A stretch of 64,000 nucleotides of DNA. Source: UBA4717 sp045580165 (GTDB lineage Bacteria; Bacillota; Clostridia; Oscillospirales; CAG-272). The translations under genes and the position numbers were made by a program. The notes under the pieces were generated by a model, which saw nothing but the letters and a program-made list of their open reading frames with translations, did not search any database and had not been told where the DNA came from. Where the stretch lies: NCBI GenBank assembly GCA_045580165.1, contig JAZNNG010000081.1, forward strand, positions 46,759 to 110,758, written 5' to 3'. Shown here piece after piece: positions 8,183 through 17,254 of this stretch. Position 1 is the stretch's first letter. Each line of letters opens with the position of its first letter.

Positions 8183-10417
8183 TCAGTTATTGACCTTTAT
8201 CCATATCTCGTTGCCGTCTTTATCAAGTTGACACTTATGCTCAGTCGCTGCTTCGAGAATATACGCATACGCCCAATGATTGTCGGCTACGTCCGCAAAG
8301 CCTGTAACGCCTGCTGCGTCGATAGCCGCCTTTGTGGGTGTTCTGTCGAGAGCCACACAAAGTATCTTAACTACCTCTGAGCGCTTTATCTTTCCATCGG
8401 GATCAAAGGTGGTTGCGGTCTTACCGTTTACAAGACCCGCCTTTGCCGCCTTCATTATAGCGGTATATCTTTCGTGCGTTTCGGGTACGTCGGTGAACAC
8501 GACCTCCTTACTGTTGTCAACCTTGCCCATTCTGTATACTAGATCAACGAATTCTGCTCTTGTTATGGGCTGATCGGGATTAAAGTCACCCTTAAAATTA
8601 TAGAGGTAACCAAACTGATCGAGATATGCAACGTAGTCGTAGTACCAAGCGCCTTCCTTTACGTCGGCATACTTCGTCTTGTACTTACCCTTGATTCTGT
8701 CCTCGGTCGTCAAAACTCTTGCTACTACCGCGCAAGCCTCGGCGCGTGTCATATTGTTATCGGGCTTGAAGAGGTTTCCGTCATATCCGTTTACAAATGT
8801 CTTATCAAGGCGGCTGCCGTCGGTTACTTCAACAACGCCAAGCTCTACGAGCTTGTCAAGAACGTAGCTTGCGATTATCTTGTGGCCCTTTCCACTCGGA
8901 TGGAGACCGTCGGGGAGAAGATCGGATTCGCATACCGCATCGTGCCACTTGCCGTTTGCATCCTTACCTGCAGGAGATACGACCTTACTTGTAAAATCAA
9001 GCTCCTCAGGTGTGTAGAGGTCGATTACGGGAATATTATATATCTTACCGAGCTCTATTACTGCATTTGCGTAGTCATTTAACGTAGCGCCTTTACCGTT
9101 CTTGCTTGCGGGAGTCTGACCGCCCTCACATCTCTTTATTGGAGTAAGGAATACTATCTGCTTATCGGGATACTTTTCTATAAGTCCTTCCATAAGAAGA
9201 CGTATACCGCCCACGTAAGTGTTAAGCGTACGGTCATTCAACGAACCTACTGCAAAAGCACTACCCCAGTCGTTTGTTCCGCCCTTTACGATTATAAGGT
9301 CGGAGTTAGCCGACATATTCTGATATCTTTCGATGAAAGAGTCTGTTCTGCCGGAACGCGGAAGCACGGTCGTGCCTGAGATACCGCTGTCAATGTTCTT
9401 GACGTAGTAATCAGATGCCCACCAATCGTGGAAGTTCTTTCCGCCGTCGGGACTGGGTGCGTAGGTAGTGATGGAGTCACCAAGACAGTTTACTACGGGA
9501 AGATCTGTGATCTTCATTCCCGTCTTTCTTCCAAACTCAACGGGAGCAAGCTTTTCTGCAAGCACGTAAACCTTACAGGTAGCACCGTTTGCGCTAATTG
9601 TTGCAACACCTGCGGATTTTGCAGTAACCGTACCGTCAGCGGCAACCGAAGCAATAGCTTCGTTATCGCTTACATAATTCAAAAAAGATGCTTCTTTACC
9701 ATTCGTGGTAATCACGTTGAGCTTGAAGGTATCACCTGCAACGAGTCTTATTACCTGTTCAGCAAACTGAATATCAGAGCTGACGTTAACTTCGACCTTC
9801 AATTCTCCTGGAGTGTACTTAAAATCCTTCATTGCTTTCTCTGTCTTAAAAAATCCTATGTATTCTACGTCGAAATATTCGTCTGCATTCGCAACGTTTC
9901 CCGTGTTACTCCAAAGAGGAATATAAACCGAGGTTGCCACTGCACTCGTTCCGTACGAACCATCGTATTTACCCGTACCGATAGCATTCTTACCGACGGT
10001 TCTTTCCTGCGCAAAGAATATCTTTGCTTCTCTTGTGTAGGTTCCACCCGCGGTGGTAAGGTTAAAATTGAGGTTAGGAGCCACTATATTAGTTTTGTAA
10101 GAAATGGCTACGAAGGGATATTCGGTGAGGTTGATATTATCAACTGCGATAATAAGTCTGTCCGCTGCCGACGATGCAGTGCCTGAATTTGTAGGTACAA
10201 ATCTGACAACACCATCGTTGTATTCACCCATAACGTTTCCGCCGGTTATCTTGCCGTTAGGCTCATCGGGTATGGAAGTAATAATACGTCCGTCGGACGC
10301 AATATCCTCTGCAGTATAAATTATAGCATCGTCTGCAGCCGAGGCTATAAGAGCACTCGCCGCAACGACGCACAGAATAAGCGCAACGATAACGGCATTT
10401 CTAAAAATTCTCTTCAT
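8183..10417 (-). CDS. secreted SGNH/GDSL hydrolase with Big2 and three SLH domains
   Basis: A signal peptide (about 1-27, ASALIASAA) is followed by a beta-rich region (30-200), a Big2-like immunoglobulin domain (about 207-286), an SGNH esterase domain (about 305-532) and three S-layer-homology repeats (about 535-735). The hydrolase has block I GDS with Ser315, block III GGTND (379-383) and the Asp503/His506 pair in DGLHP. The SLH repeats should bind pyruvylated wall polymer, placing the enzyme on the cell surface. Deacylation of a polysaccharide is likely but the substrate is unknown. An AAGAGGAG site precedes the ATG. Confidence 0.87.
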   Translation of the reverse strand: MKRIFRNAVIVALILCVVAASALIASAADDAIIYTAEDIASDGRIITSIPDEPNGKITGGNVMGEYNDGVVRFVPTNSGTASSAADRLIIAVDNINLTEYPFVAISYKTNIVAPNLNFNLTTAGGTYTREAKIFFAQERTVGKNAIGTGKYDGSYGTSAVATSVYIPLWSNTGNVANADEYFDVEYIGFFKTEKAMKDFKYTPGELKVEVNVSSDIQFAEQVIRLVAGDTFKLNVITTNGKEASFLNYVSDNEAIASVAADGTVTAKSAGVATISANGATCKVYVLAEKLAPVEFGRKTGMKITDLPVVNCLGDSITTYAPSPDGGKNFHDWWASDYYVKNIDSGISGTTVLPRSGRTDSFIERYQNMSANSDLIIVKGGTNDWGSAFAVGSLNDRTLNTYVGGIRLLMEGLIEKYPDKQIVFLTPIKRCEGGQTPASKNGKGATLNDYANAVIELGKIYNIPVIDLYTPEELDFTSKVVSPAGKDANGKWHDAVCESDLLPDGLHPSGKGHKIIASYVLDKLVELGVVEVTDGSRLDKTFVNGYDGNLFKPDNNMTRAEACAVVARVLTTEDRIKGKYKTKYADVKEGAWYYDYVAYLDQFGYLYNFKGDFNPDQPITRAEFVDLVYRMGKVDNSKEVVFTDVPETHERYTAIMKAAKAGLVNGKTATTFDPDGKIKRSEVVKILCVALDRTPTKAAIDAAGVTGFADVADNHWAYAYILEAATEHKCQLDKDGNEIWIKVNN

Positions 10418-10577
10418 AAAAACAAACTCCTCTTACTTTATAAAAAGTATATATCATTGTACAATATCAAAGCCAAAAATGCAACAACTCTCTCATCTTC
10501 GGCTCACAAATTCTACGATTTTTACGAAGCGGTCTCTGCTTTTTTGTGTGATTTATCAAAAAACTTTTCCCGCTTTT

Positions 10578-11207
10578 TCACTCAAACATTGCTTTTTCTA
10601 TGTTGGCGCAAAGATAGTGATATACCGGCAGGTGAAGCTCCTGAACGAGAAACGTATCGCGTTTCGGAATCCTTACGGTAACGTCGCTTATTTCCGAAAG
10701 CTTACTTTCGGATTTACCGGTGAACGATAGCACCTTTATTCCCTTTGCCTTTGCAACCTTGGCTGCGTTTACCACGTTTGCGGAGTTGCCCGAGGTCGAC
10801 AAGCACCATAGCATATCGTTTTTTTGGGCATAGCCGTAGACGAGCTGAGCATACATCATATCTGCCGCGTTGTCGTTTGCAAATGCCGTGAGAATAGACG
10901 ATTGACTGACAAGTGATATTGCCGGAAGCGCGCCCTCCAAATGCTCGCTCAGATATTCAGCATCCGAGTATCCGAGCTCCTTGAGAGCAGACCTGAGCTT
11001 TCCGTCAGTCTTTCTCTTTAACATAAAATTCTTCATAAGCTCGCCTACGATATGCTCAGCATCAGCCGCACTTCCGCCGTTTCCGCAAACAAGCACCTTA
11101 CCGCCGTTTTTATAGGTAGTGGCAAGCATATAAAACGCATTTTCTATATCCTCCTTGCATACCGCAAGCTCCGGATATCTTTTGAACAATTCATCCATAT
11201 CTCTCAC
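10578..11207 (-). CDS. SIS-domain phosphosugar isomerase, GmhA-like
   Basis: The 209-residue protein has one SIS domain: GGKVLVCGNGGSAADAEHIVGELMK (about 34-58), LVSQSSILTAFANDNAADMMYAQLVYG and WCLSTSGNSANVVNAAKVAKAKG. These are hallmarks of D-sedoheptulose-7-phosphate isomerase (GmhA) and related phosphosugar isomerases. No heptose-pathway partners are present. It sits last in an operon with a sugar kinase (ATGA overlap) and a beta-mannosidase, so isomerising the phosphosugar made by that kinase is equally possible. Confidence 0.8.
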   Translation of the reverse strand: MRDMDELFKRYPELAVCKEDIENAFYMLATTYKNGGKVLVCGNGGSAADAEHIVGELMKNFMLKRKTDGKLRSALKELGYSDAEYLSEHLEGALPAISLVSQSSILTAFANDNAADMMYAQLVYGYAQKNDMLWCLSTSGNSANVVNAAKVAKAKGIKVLSFTGKSESKLSEISDVTVRIPKRDTFLVQELHLPVYHYLCANIEKAMFE

Positions 11208-12154
11208 CTTTCCGACAAGGTTGACGCTACTGCAAGCGCTGCCCAGTCTCCGATATTATTTCCAAGCTTTGCAGGAACTATTCTGCACACCTCTCGCGCA
11301 TATTTAAGAGCCTCTCTCTCTATCGCCTTCTCCATCTCGGGTCTTATCAGGTTTTCGCTTCTCTCAAAAATGCTTCCTATAACGATACGTTCGGGGTTAA
11401 GTATATCAATAAGTAAGGACAGTCCTTCACCGAGCTTTTTTCCGCAGAAAGCGTAGACATCTGCGGCATCCTTATTTCCCGCATCTGCAAGATCCGCTAT
11501 ACTTTTAGCGGTGATACCGTCAAGCTCGGACAAATTCTTGCAGTACGAAGGTCCTTCTCCTGACTGTAATTTTTCAAGTGCCAGCATTTTACCAAGCTCC
11601 GCGATACCCGCGCCCGAGCAGAAGCCCTCAAACGAGCCTGCTTTGCCGAAGCCCACGGGTCCGTATTTTTCAAGTCTGATATGACCGACCTCACCCGCGC
11701 ATCCGCTTGCGCCCTCGTAAAGTCTGCCGTTTAGGATAAGTCCTGCTCCAAGTCCCGTGCCGAAGGTTAGAAAAATCATATTTTCAGTACCCCTGCCCGC
11801 GCCGAATTTCCATTCAGCAAGAGCACAAGCGTTCGCGTCGTTCTGAAGCGCCGAAACGGCGCCGTACTTATTCTTCAGATAATCGACTATCTCAACGTCA
11901 AGCCAACCGTGAAGATTGGGCGGCGCGATTATCACTCCGCGCGCTGAGTCGAGAGGTCCGCCGCAGGAGATTCCGATAACCGACACGTCATCCGTCATCT
12001 CTCGCGCAAGAGCGTACATTTTGTCTATCATAACGTATGGATCAGTGCCCTTTTGGGTGGGAATCACTCTTTTGTCACGAATAACAAATTTCCCGTTTTC
12101 CGATTCTCCGAAGCAAACCGAGCATTTCGTTCCGCCTATATCAAAGCCTATCAC
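11204..12154 (-). CDS. ROK-family sugar kinase
   Basis: The ROK/ASKHA fold is shown by IGFDIGGTKCSV (phosphate 1), LQNDANACALAEWKFGAG, FLTFGTGLGAGLILNG (phosphate 2) and GEVGHIRLE. The usual zinc motif CxCGxxGCxE is replaced by VGFGKAGSFE, so the three cysteines are gone while the histidine remains. I start at GTG 12154 because GGGAGG lies 6-11 nt upstream and the GTGA overlaps the mannosidase stop; a TTG at 12169 would add five residues. It probably phosphorylates the hexose released by the upstream glycosidase. Confidence 0.85.
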   Translation of the reverse strand: MIGFDIGGTKCSVCFGESENGKFVIRDKRVIPTQKGTDPYVMIDKMYALAREMTDDVSVIGISCGGPLDSARGVIIAPPNLHGWLDVEIVDYLKNKYGAVSALQNDANACALAEWKFGAGRGTENMIFLTFGTGLGAGLILNGRLYEGASGCAGEVGHIRLEKYGPVGFGKAGSFEGFCSGAGIAELGKMLALEKLQSGEGPSYCKNLSELDGITAKSIADLADAGNKDAADVYAFCGKKLGEGLSLLIDILNPERIVIGSIFERSENLIRPEMEKAIEREALKYAREVCRIVPAKLGNNIGDWAALAVASTLSER

Positions 12155-14451
12155 TTTATTCCCTCCCAAGCGGAGAACTCATCGTATCCGCATTTTGTCA
12201 TATCGCGTATATACGATTCGTAGTCAATGTCAATTATGTTAGTAAAATAGTGGTTTGTGTATTCTATGCCCTTGACACGCCACTTTATAAGATAGAATTT
12301 CTTTTCTCCGTCCGCAATTTCAAGCGAATCAAGCTTAATTACGTTCTGTGCCGATGCCGTGCATTTACCCGACAGGCAGACTGCGTTATCTGTTATATTT
12401 ATTACCTCGTATTCAATGCTTACGTTCTCCGAGGTATCGTTATCGGCGTAAAGGTGAATTTTACCGTTCACGGGCTCGTCGAACATAAGACAAACGGGGG
12501 TCTGAGAGCGTTTTATGTAGTAATACGCAAGCTTTTTATCAAAATAGTAGTCAACCACCGCGTCGGAGACCTGCGGCCAACCGTCTATCATATTCCACCA
12601 TATAATACCCGTCTTTTGCCATCTGCGGATTCTCACTCTTTCGATAAAATACTTCATCGCCTCCGCCTGAGATATCTGACTCTGACGCACGAAATCCGCA
12701 AGCTTGTCCTCTGCCTTGCCGAAAAGCGTCTTTACCTGATTTACCGCAAGCGGAATCCTGTACGCCCAAGGTGCGTTATGCACAGACTGAGGATTTGCAG
12801 AGTGTACTATGTATTCGGGGGTTACCCAGCCGTTATCGAGAAAAAGCTTATCGGGAGTTTCCAAAAATTTACCGAGCGAGTCAACCGACGGGAAGCCGTG
12901 GTATCCCACCTCGCTTGCAAATATACACTTTGTGTTTTTATAATAATCACCCTTGAAATAGTCGCGGGGTCCCCAAGTATGATCCTCAACGAGAGGAAGG
13001 TCATTCTTATGCGCCTCGGGACTGATGTAGGGAGAGCTTGGCAGATACGGTCTTGTAAAATCGTGGTCAAAAAGGAGACTTGGAATAAGCTTTCTCGTCA
13101 CAGTCGCCTCGTTTGGATCACGCTTAAAGCACCCCTTGTCTCTGCAAAGCAGGTCACATTCGTTATCGCCTGCCCATATCACGAGCGAGGGATGATTCCT
13201 GTATTTTTTGATGACGTAAAGCGCTTCCTCCTCGAATTTATCAAGGAAGACCTTATCACGTGGATACACGGCGCAAGCCATCGCAAAGTCCTGCCACACC
13301 ATAACGCCGTTTTTGTCGCAAAGCTTAAAGAAATCCTCGGATTCGTACACATTTCCGCCCCAACATCTTATCATATTGCAGCCAACGTGAAGAACAAGCT
13401 CGAAGGCTTTCTCGAGTCTCATTGCAAAGCGTGCGGGAAGCGCATCAAGCGGCACCCAGTTAGTTCCCATTACAAAAACTCTTTTACCGTTTACTATAAA
13501 GCAGAATTTTCCGCCGTTTCCGTCACTGTCAAGCTCTTCCCTTTCAAGCTTTACGGTTCTGAAGCCAAAATCGAGGTGCTTGGTATCCTTGACCTCGCCC
13601 TTGTAAAGAAGCTCTACCGTAACGTCATAGATATTCGGCTCGGCTATATTCCTCGGCCACCAGAGGTACACGTTTCCGACTCTGAAGTTGACGAATCCGC
13701 TTGTGTGCCACAGTCTTGAGTTATTGACAAACTCCCGGTCACGACACTTACCCGTCGTTCTTATGCTGTAATCTCCGATATCATCCTCGGATATTTCAAT
13801 ATTAATATTTATAGAGAGGTCAGCGGTGTTGTTTTCAAGGCTTATATTCGTTGTGTGAAGGAACATATCCTTGATATGATCGCTCTTTTTCTCTCTTATC
13901 TCAACGGGCTTATAAATTCCTGCCGATACTGTCCTGGGCATAATGTCCCAACCAAACATATACGGCGCTTTGCGTATATAGGTTGCAGGATATCCGTACA
14001 TTCCTCCGTTACAGGCTGCGGGAAGCTCGTACCTTCTTCCCTCGATAACGGTAGGCTTGATATGCACTACAAGCTCGTTTTTGCCTACCTTAATATTGTC
14101 AAAAACGTCGCAGGGTAAAAACATATTGTCATGTGATGCAGAAAGCACGCCGTTAACGTAAATATCGGCAACTGTGTCTATTCCTTCAAAATGAACGTAC
14201 TCGTTTTCATTATTAGCATCAAACTCGGTATAGTACCAGAAGTGGCAGGTCTCGTATTTCTGCACCTCGAGAGTGTTTGTTGAGAAATATATATCAGGTA
14301 GTATCTTCTCCCTCATAAAATCCAACTCAAAGCTACCGGGTACCGTCGCATCCATAGTAACAAAGCCCGACGCTTCAATATCGCAAACGGTAGTTATCCG
14401 TTTATCGCGGCAATCCTTATTCTCTGCAAAAGCAAGCTTCCATTTAAGCAT
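12151..14451 (-). CDS. glycoside hydrolase family 2, beta-mannosidase-like
   Basis: The 766-residue protein has no signal peptide and is probably cytoplasmic. An N-terminal jelly-roll (about 1-175, with FEGIDTVADIYVNG) and an immunoglobulin-like domain lead into a TIM barrel. The acid/base glutamate is in VIWAGDNECD and the likely nucleophile is the glutamate in ASEVGYHGFPS. MIRCWGGNVYESEDFFKLCD and VWQDFAMACAVYP are typical of the beta-mannosidase branch of GH2. A GGAGG site precedes the ATG. It is first in a three-gene operon with the ROK kinase and SIS isomerase, and is divergent from an AraC regulator, which suggests uptake and breakdown of mannose-containing oligosaccharides. Confidence 0.87.
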   Translation of the reverse strand: MLKWKLAFAENKDCRDKRITTVCDIEASGFVTMDATVPGSFELDFMREKILPDIYFSTNTLEVQKYETCHFWYYTEFDANNENEYVHFEGIDTVADIYVNGVLSASHDNMFLPCDVFDNIKVGKNELVVHIKPTVIEGRRYELPAACNGGMYGYPATYIRKAPYMFGWDIMPRTVSAGIYKPVEIREKKSDHIKDMFLHTTNISLENNTADLSININIEISEDDIGDYSIRTTGKCRDREFVNNSRLWHTSGFVNFRVGNVYLWWPRNIAEPNIYDVTVELLYKGEVKDTKHLDFGFRTVKLEREELDSDGNGGKFCFIVNGKRVFVMGTNWVPLDALPARFAMRLEKAFELVLHVGCNMIRCWGGNVYESEDFFKLCDKNGVMVWQDFAMACAVYPRDKVFLDKFEEEALYVIKKYRNHPSLVIWAGDNECDLLCRDKGCFKRDPNEATVTRKLIPSLLFDHDFTRPYLPSSPYISPEAHKNDLPLVEDHTWGPRDYFKGDYYKNTKCIFASEVGYHGFPSVDSLGKFLETPDKLFLDNGWVTPEYIVHSANPQSVHNAPWAYRIPLAVNQVKTLFGKAEDKLADFVRQSQISQAEAMKYFIERVRIRRWQKTGIIWWNMIDGWPQVSDAVVDYYFDKKLAYYYIKRSQTPVCLMFDEPVNGKIHLYADNDTSENVSIEYEVINITDNAVCLSGKCTASAQNVIKLDSLEIADGEKKFYLIKWRVKGIEYTNHYFTNIIDIDYESYIRDMTKCGYDEFSAWEGIK

Positions 14452-14480
14452 AAGCTACCTCCGTTTCGCTTTCTAAGTTA

Positions 14481-14509
14481 AGTATATCACAGATAAAAAC
14501 TATTGAAAA
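14481..14509 (-). promoter_or_regulatory. promoter of the GH2-ROK-SIS operon
   Basis: On the minus strand TTTTCA (14504-14509) and TATACT (14481-14486) are 17 bp apart, ending 29 bp before the mannosidase ATG. The -35 overlaps the -35 of the divergent regulator, as is common at activator-controlled divergent promoters. Confidence 0.55.
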
Positions 14510-14531
14510 TCATATAAATCTATGGTATAAT
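14503..14531 (+). promoter_or_regulatory. promoter of the AraC regulator
   Basis: TTGAAA (14503-14508) and TATAAT (14526-14531) are 17 bp apart. Its -35 shares bases with that of the divergent glycosidase promoter. Confidence 0.7.
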
Positions 14532-14563
14532 TAAGAAAATCAACGATTTTGGCGGTCAATATT

Positions 14564-15388
14564 ATGAAAAACGGATTTTTGTGCAATATCGAAAACATAC
14601 CCGAGGAAAATACCATTTTCAAGAAAAAAAACTTTATTGTCGTAAAGAAGACTATGAAAGCGGGCGAGCCCTTCCCCGTTCATTGGCACGACTATTTTGA
14701 ATTTGAGATAATTCTGTCGGGTGAGGGGCGGCATATTTACAACAATAATGCTTATACTCTCACACCCGGTTGCGCGTATCTGATGTGCTACACCGATTTT
14801 CACTCTGTCGAGCCGCTTTGCGACCTTGAGCTTATAAACGTGCGCTTTAACGAATCAATGCTCGACCCTGCACTACTTTCCGCTATCAGAATCGGAGGTA
14901 AGTTCAACTGCAGGTTTGACAAAGCAGAGTCGGAGGCGGTCATCAACAAGCTGACTGCGCTTTCGATAGAAGCGGTTAACAGTATGCCTTTTTCGCACCT
15001 TGTGACGTCAAGTCTTATAAACGAAATAGTAATTGAAATAGTCAGAAAATGCGGCTCTCACAAAGCGGCCGCAAGTAAAACACCCGTTCAAAGGGCTATA
15101 TATTATATATATGAAAACTTCCGTGAGCCGCTGAGCCTCGACATCCTCTCAAAAAAGCTATCTCTTTCAAAAAACCATCTCGGTATGCTTATAAAAAGAG
15201 AAACCGGAATGTCATTTAACGAATACTTAAGCTCGGTAAGGCTAAAGTGCGCCTGCGACCTTTTGAAAACAACGAATATGACGGTCAAGGAAATTGCTTT
15301 TGCCTCGGGATATGGCTCGGTGGAGTATTTTCTTTACATATTCAAGCAAAGGCTCAAGACCACGCCGACAAAATACAGAAGCATATAA
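14564..15388 (+). CDS. AraC-family regulator with cupin sensor domain
   Basis: The 274-residue protein has an N-terminal cupin (about 20-110; PFPVHWHDYFEFEIILSGEG and YTLTPGCAYLM) and a C-terminal AraC double helix-turn-helix (PLSLDILSKKLSLSKNHLGM and VKEIAFASGYGSVEYFLYIF...TPTKYR). I start at ATG 14564; a TTG at 14549 is also open, but neither has a strong ribosome site. It is divergent from the GH2-ROK-SIS operon and probably activates it in response to the sugar released. A strong terminator overlaps its stop codon. Confidence 0.87.
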   Translation: MKNGFLCNIENIPEENTIFKKKNFIVVKKTMKAGEPFPVHWHDYFEFEIILSGEGRHIYNNNAYTLTPGCAYLMCYTDFHSVEPLCDLELINVRFNESMLDPALLSAIRIGGKFNCRFDKAESEAVINKLTALSIEAVNSMPFSHLVTSSLINEIVIEIVRKCGSHKAAASKTPVQRAIYYIYENFREPLSLDILSKKLSLSKNHLGMLIKRETGMSFNEYLSSVRLKCACDLLKTTNMTVKEIAFASGYGSVEYFLYIFKQRLKTTPTKYRSI

Positions 15389-15427
15389 AAACAGACGGAG
15401 GAAAACGGTTTTCCTCCGTCTGTTTTT
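15387..15427 (+). terminator. intrinsic terminator of the AraC gene
   Basis: A 20-bp perfect stem (15387-15406 with 15408-15427) ends in a T-run and begins inside the regulator stop codon. Confidence 0.88.
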
Positions 15428-15530
15428 ATAAAATCCACAAGACAAAAATCGTCAAAATCAGCCATTTCCCATTCGTCATATTGCACAAACGCAAAATGCT
15501 CGTGTGGAGAAATTTTGGTTTTATTGCGTG

Positions 15531-15559
15531 TTGAAATGACTTTATATATTTGTTACAAT
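15531..15559 (+). promoter_or_regulatory. promoter of mrnC
   Basis: TTGAAA (15531-15536) and TACAAT (15554-15559) are 17 bp apart. About 90 nt of leader follow before the ATG, in which I see no known RNA motif. Confidence 0.6.
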
Positions 15560-15654
15560 GGGTTTGCCTGCCCTATTTGTCCATTATTACAGGGGATTTC
15601 GGGCTTTGTGCAAATTAACAACAGTATTTTTTAGTATTGGAGTAAGCACCGCTT

Positions 15655-16056
15655 ATGTCGAACAACGAGCAGTATAAAGAGATGAACGGCATTGCCCTCG
15701 CCTACCTCGGCGACTGTGTTCTGGAGCTTGAGGTAAGACGCTTTCTTTTGTCGCTCGGTATGTATGAAAGCGCCGCACTTAACCGTCACGCGCTTTACTT
15801 TGTACGCGCTTCTGCGCAGAGCAAGGCGTTTGAAAGAATTGAGTCTCTCCTTAATGAGGATGAGCTTGCTTATTACAAGCGCGGCAGGAACACTCACACC
15901 GCAAAGACTCCCAAGAGCGCATCTCCTGTTGAATACAGGCGCGCTACGGGCTTTGAAGCCCTGTTTGGCTATCTTTACCTTTCGGGAAATCAAAATCGCG
16001 TAGAGGAGCTTTTTGAGCTTGCATACGCAGACGTGATCGATTCCCTCAAGGGGTAA
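15655..16056 (+). CDS. mrnC: Mini-ribonuclease III
   Basis: The 133-residue protein is an RNase III catalytic domain without the double-stranded-RNA-binding domain, the standard MrnC architecture. LAYLGDCVLELEVRRFLL carries the signature acidic residue, followed by YYKRGRN and YRRATGFEALFGYLYLSG with the conserved glutamate. In Firmicutes this enzyme matures the ends of 23S rRNA. The gene has its own promoter and does not sit in the common cysS context. Confidence 0.93.
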   Translation: MSNNEQYKEMNGIALAYLGDCVLELEVRRFLLSLGMYESAALNRHALYFVRASAQSKAFERIESLLNEDELAYYKRGRNTHTAKTPKSASPVEYRRATGFEALFGYLYLSGNQNRVEELFELAYADVIDSLKG

Positions 16057-16060
16057 AACA

Positions 16061-16085
16061 AAAGGAGAGCCTTCGCTCTCCCTTT
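16061..16085. terminator. weak hairpin between convergent genes
   Basis: A 10-bp stem with one bulged base (16061-16070 with 16075-16085) and a short T-run follows mrnC. It may serve both mrnC and the leftward foldase gene. Confidence 0.5.
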
Positions 16086-16099
16086 GATCGTAGTATTAA

Positions 16100-17077
16100 T
16101 TACTTTGCGGTACTTACCGTGATCTTATCGTAAATTTCGGTAAGCTTTACCTCTTCCGTATACTTCTTTGCAAATTCGTCAATGTAATTGTAGAAATCAG
16201 CCTGAAGATAATCGGATGCAAGTGCTACGTAGTTTTTATTGATGTAATCCTCGCTCTTTTCGAGTCTGCGGATTATGTGGTAGCCGTAATCGGACTTAAC
16301 GAGGTCGCTCGTTTCTCCAACCTCAAGTGCAAAGCTTGCCTCCTCAAAGGATTCAACCATCATACCGTAAGTAAAGCAATATCCTTCGGTATTACCGATC
16401 ATTCCGCTATCCTCTGCACTCTGTGCAAGATTATAGAATTCCTCGTCGGTTGCATTCTTCGCTTCCTCGAGAATACCCTGTGCGGTTGCTTCGTCGGCGT
16501 AGAGAATGTGCATAACGCGAACGTATTCGTCGGAATTGAGCTTCTCCTTTACCTCGGATTCCTTACCGAGCACATCGTTTTCTATAACGTACTCGTAAAG
16601 CTCACTTTCAAGAGAAATAACGTCGCTTATTCTTTTGAAAAGATCAAGCGTGAAGTAGCTCTGCTCAAGCATCGTGCCGAATTCTTCTTCGCCGTATGCT
16701 TCGATGTAGCTATCAACGAGTGCCTGTGTTTCAGCCTTTGCTTCATCAGAAAGTGTTACGCCGTTTTCTTCGGCAGCCGCTTCGATAGCGTAAAGCTGAG
16801 AGATGGAATAAAGAACGTCTTCCTTAAGCTTTGCTTCAGCATCGGGATTTGTCGTCCAGTATGTTTCATCTCCGTTATCCATACTAAGCTTGGTGTTGAG
16901 ATAGAAGTATCTGTATTCTTCATAGTTTACGGCGTTGTCGCCAAAGTTCAAAACGATATCTTCATTACTGATTTCAACCGTTTCACCCTGCTCCGTCTCG
17001 GTGCAAGCGGCAAGAGATGCAACGCATACAATTGCAAGAACAAGCGCAAGGATTTTTTTAAGATTCAAACCTTTCAT
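16100..17077 (-). CDS. PrsA/SurA-like peptidyl-prolyl isomerase lipoprotein
   Basis: The 325-residue protein has a type II signal peptide ending SLAAC (cysteine near residue 25). A helical SurA-N-like chaperone region (about 70-185) leads to a parvulin rotamase domain (about 188-275) with VRVMHILYADEATA, EEFYNLAQSAEDS and LVKSDYGYHIIRRLE. A C-terminal helix follows. The family assists folding of exported proteins at the outer face of the membrane. The gene has its own promoter. Confidence 0.88.
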   Translation of the reverse strand: MKGLNLKKILALVLAIVCVASLAACTETEQGETVEISNEDIVLNFGDNAVNYEEYRYFYLNTKLSMDNGDETYWTTNPDAEAKLKEDVLYSISQLYAIEAAAEENGVTLSDEAKAETQALVDSYIEAYGEEEFGTMLEQSYFTLDLFKRISDVISLESELYEYVIENDVLGKESEVKEKLNSDEYVRVMHILYADEATAQGILEEAKNATDEEFYNLAQSAEDSGMIGNTEGYCFTYGMMVESFEEASFALEVGETSDLVKSDYGYHIIRRLEKSEDYINKNYVALASDYLQADFYNYIDEFAKKYTEEVKLTEIYDKITVSTAK

Positions 17078-17156
17078 TAAAAAGTCCTCCCGGGAATTAT
17101 CCCATTTTCTTTATACACAACAAGGCGCATAATCCGACCTCGTCGGTTTGAATATA

Positions 17157-17185
17157 ATTATATCCCATACTATTATTAAAGTCAA
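17157..17185 (-). promoter_or_regulatory. promoter of the PrsA-like gene
   Basis: On the minus strand TTGACT (17180-17185) and TATAAT (17157-17162) are 17 bp apart. A small inverted repeat (CCGAC...GTCGG, about 17134-17146) lies in the leader. Confidence 0.8.
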
Positions 17186-17254
17186 TACAAATAAAGATTA
17201 TTTCACACAGAATTCACTATTTTGAGGCTCAGAATTGAGAAGAAAGGAAAAGCT

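Noticed and set aside
10457..10730. Short plus-strand frames in the gap between the SGNH and SIS genes
   Set aside because: They run into the SIS gene antisense and have no start signals. The gap 10418-10577 shows no clear terminator or RNA.
12250..13719. 489-codon open frame on the plus strand
   Set aside because: It lies wholly antisense to the beta-mannosidase gene, has no ribosome site or promoter, and its residues form no recognisable domain. The minus-strand frame has catalytic motifs.
16277..17080. 267-codon open frame on the plus strand
   Set aside because: Antisense to the PrsA-like foldase, which has a lipobox, parvulin motifs and its own promoter.
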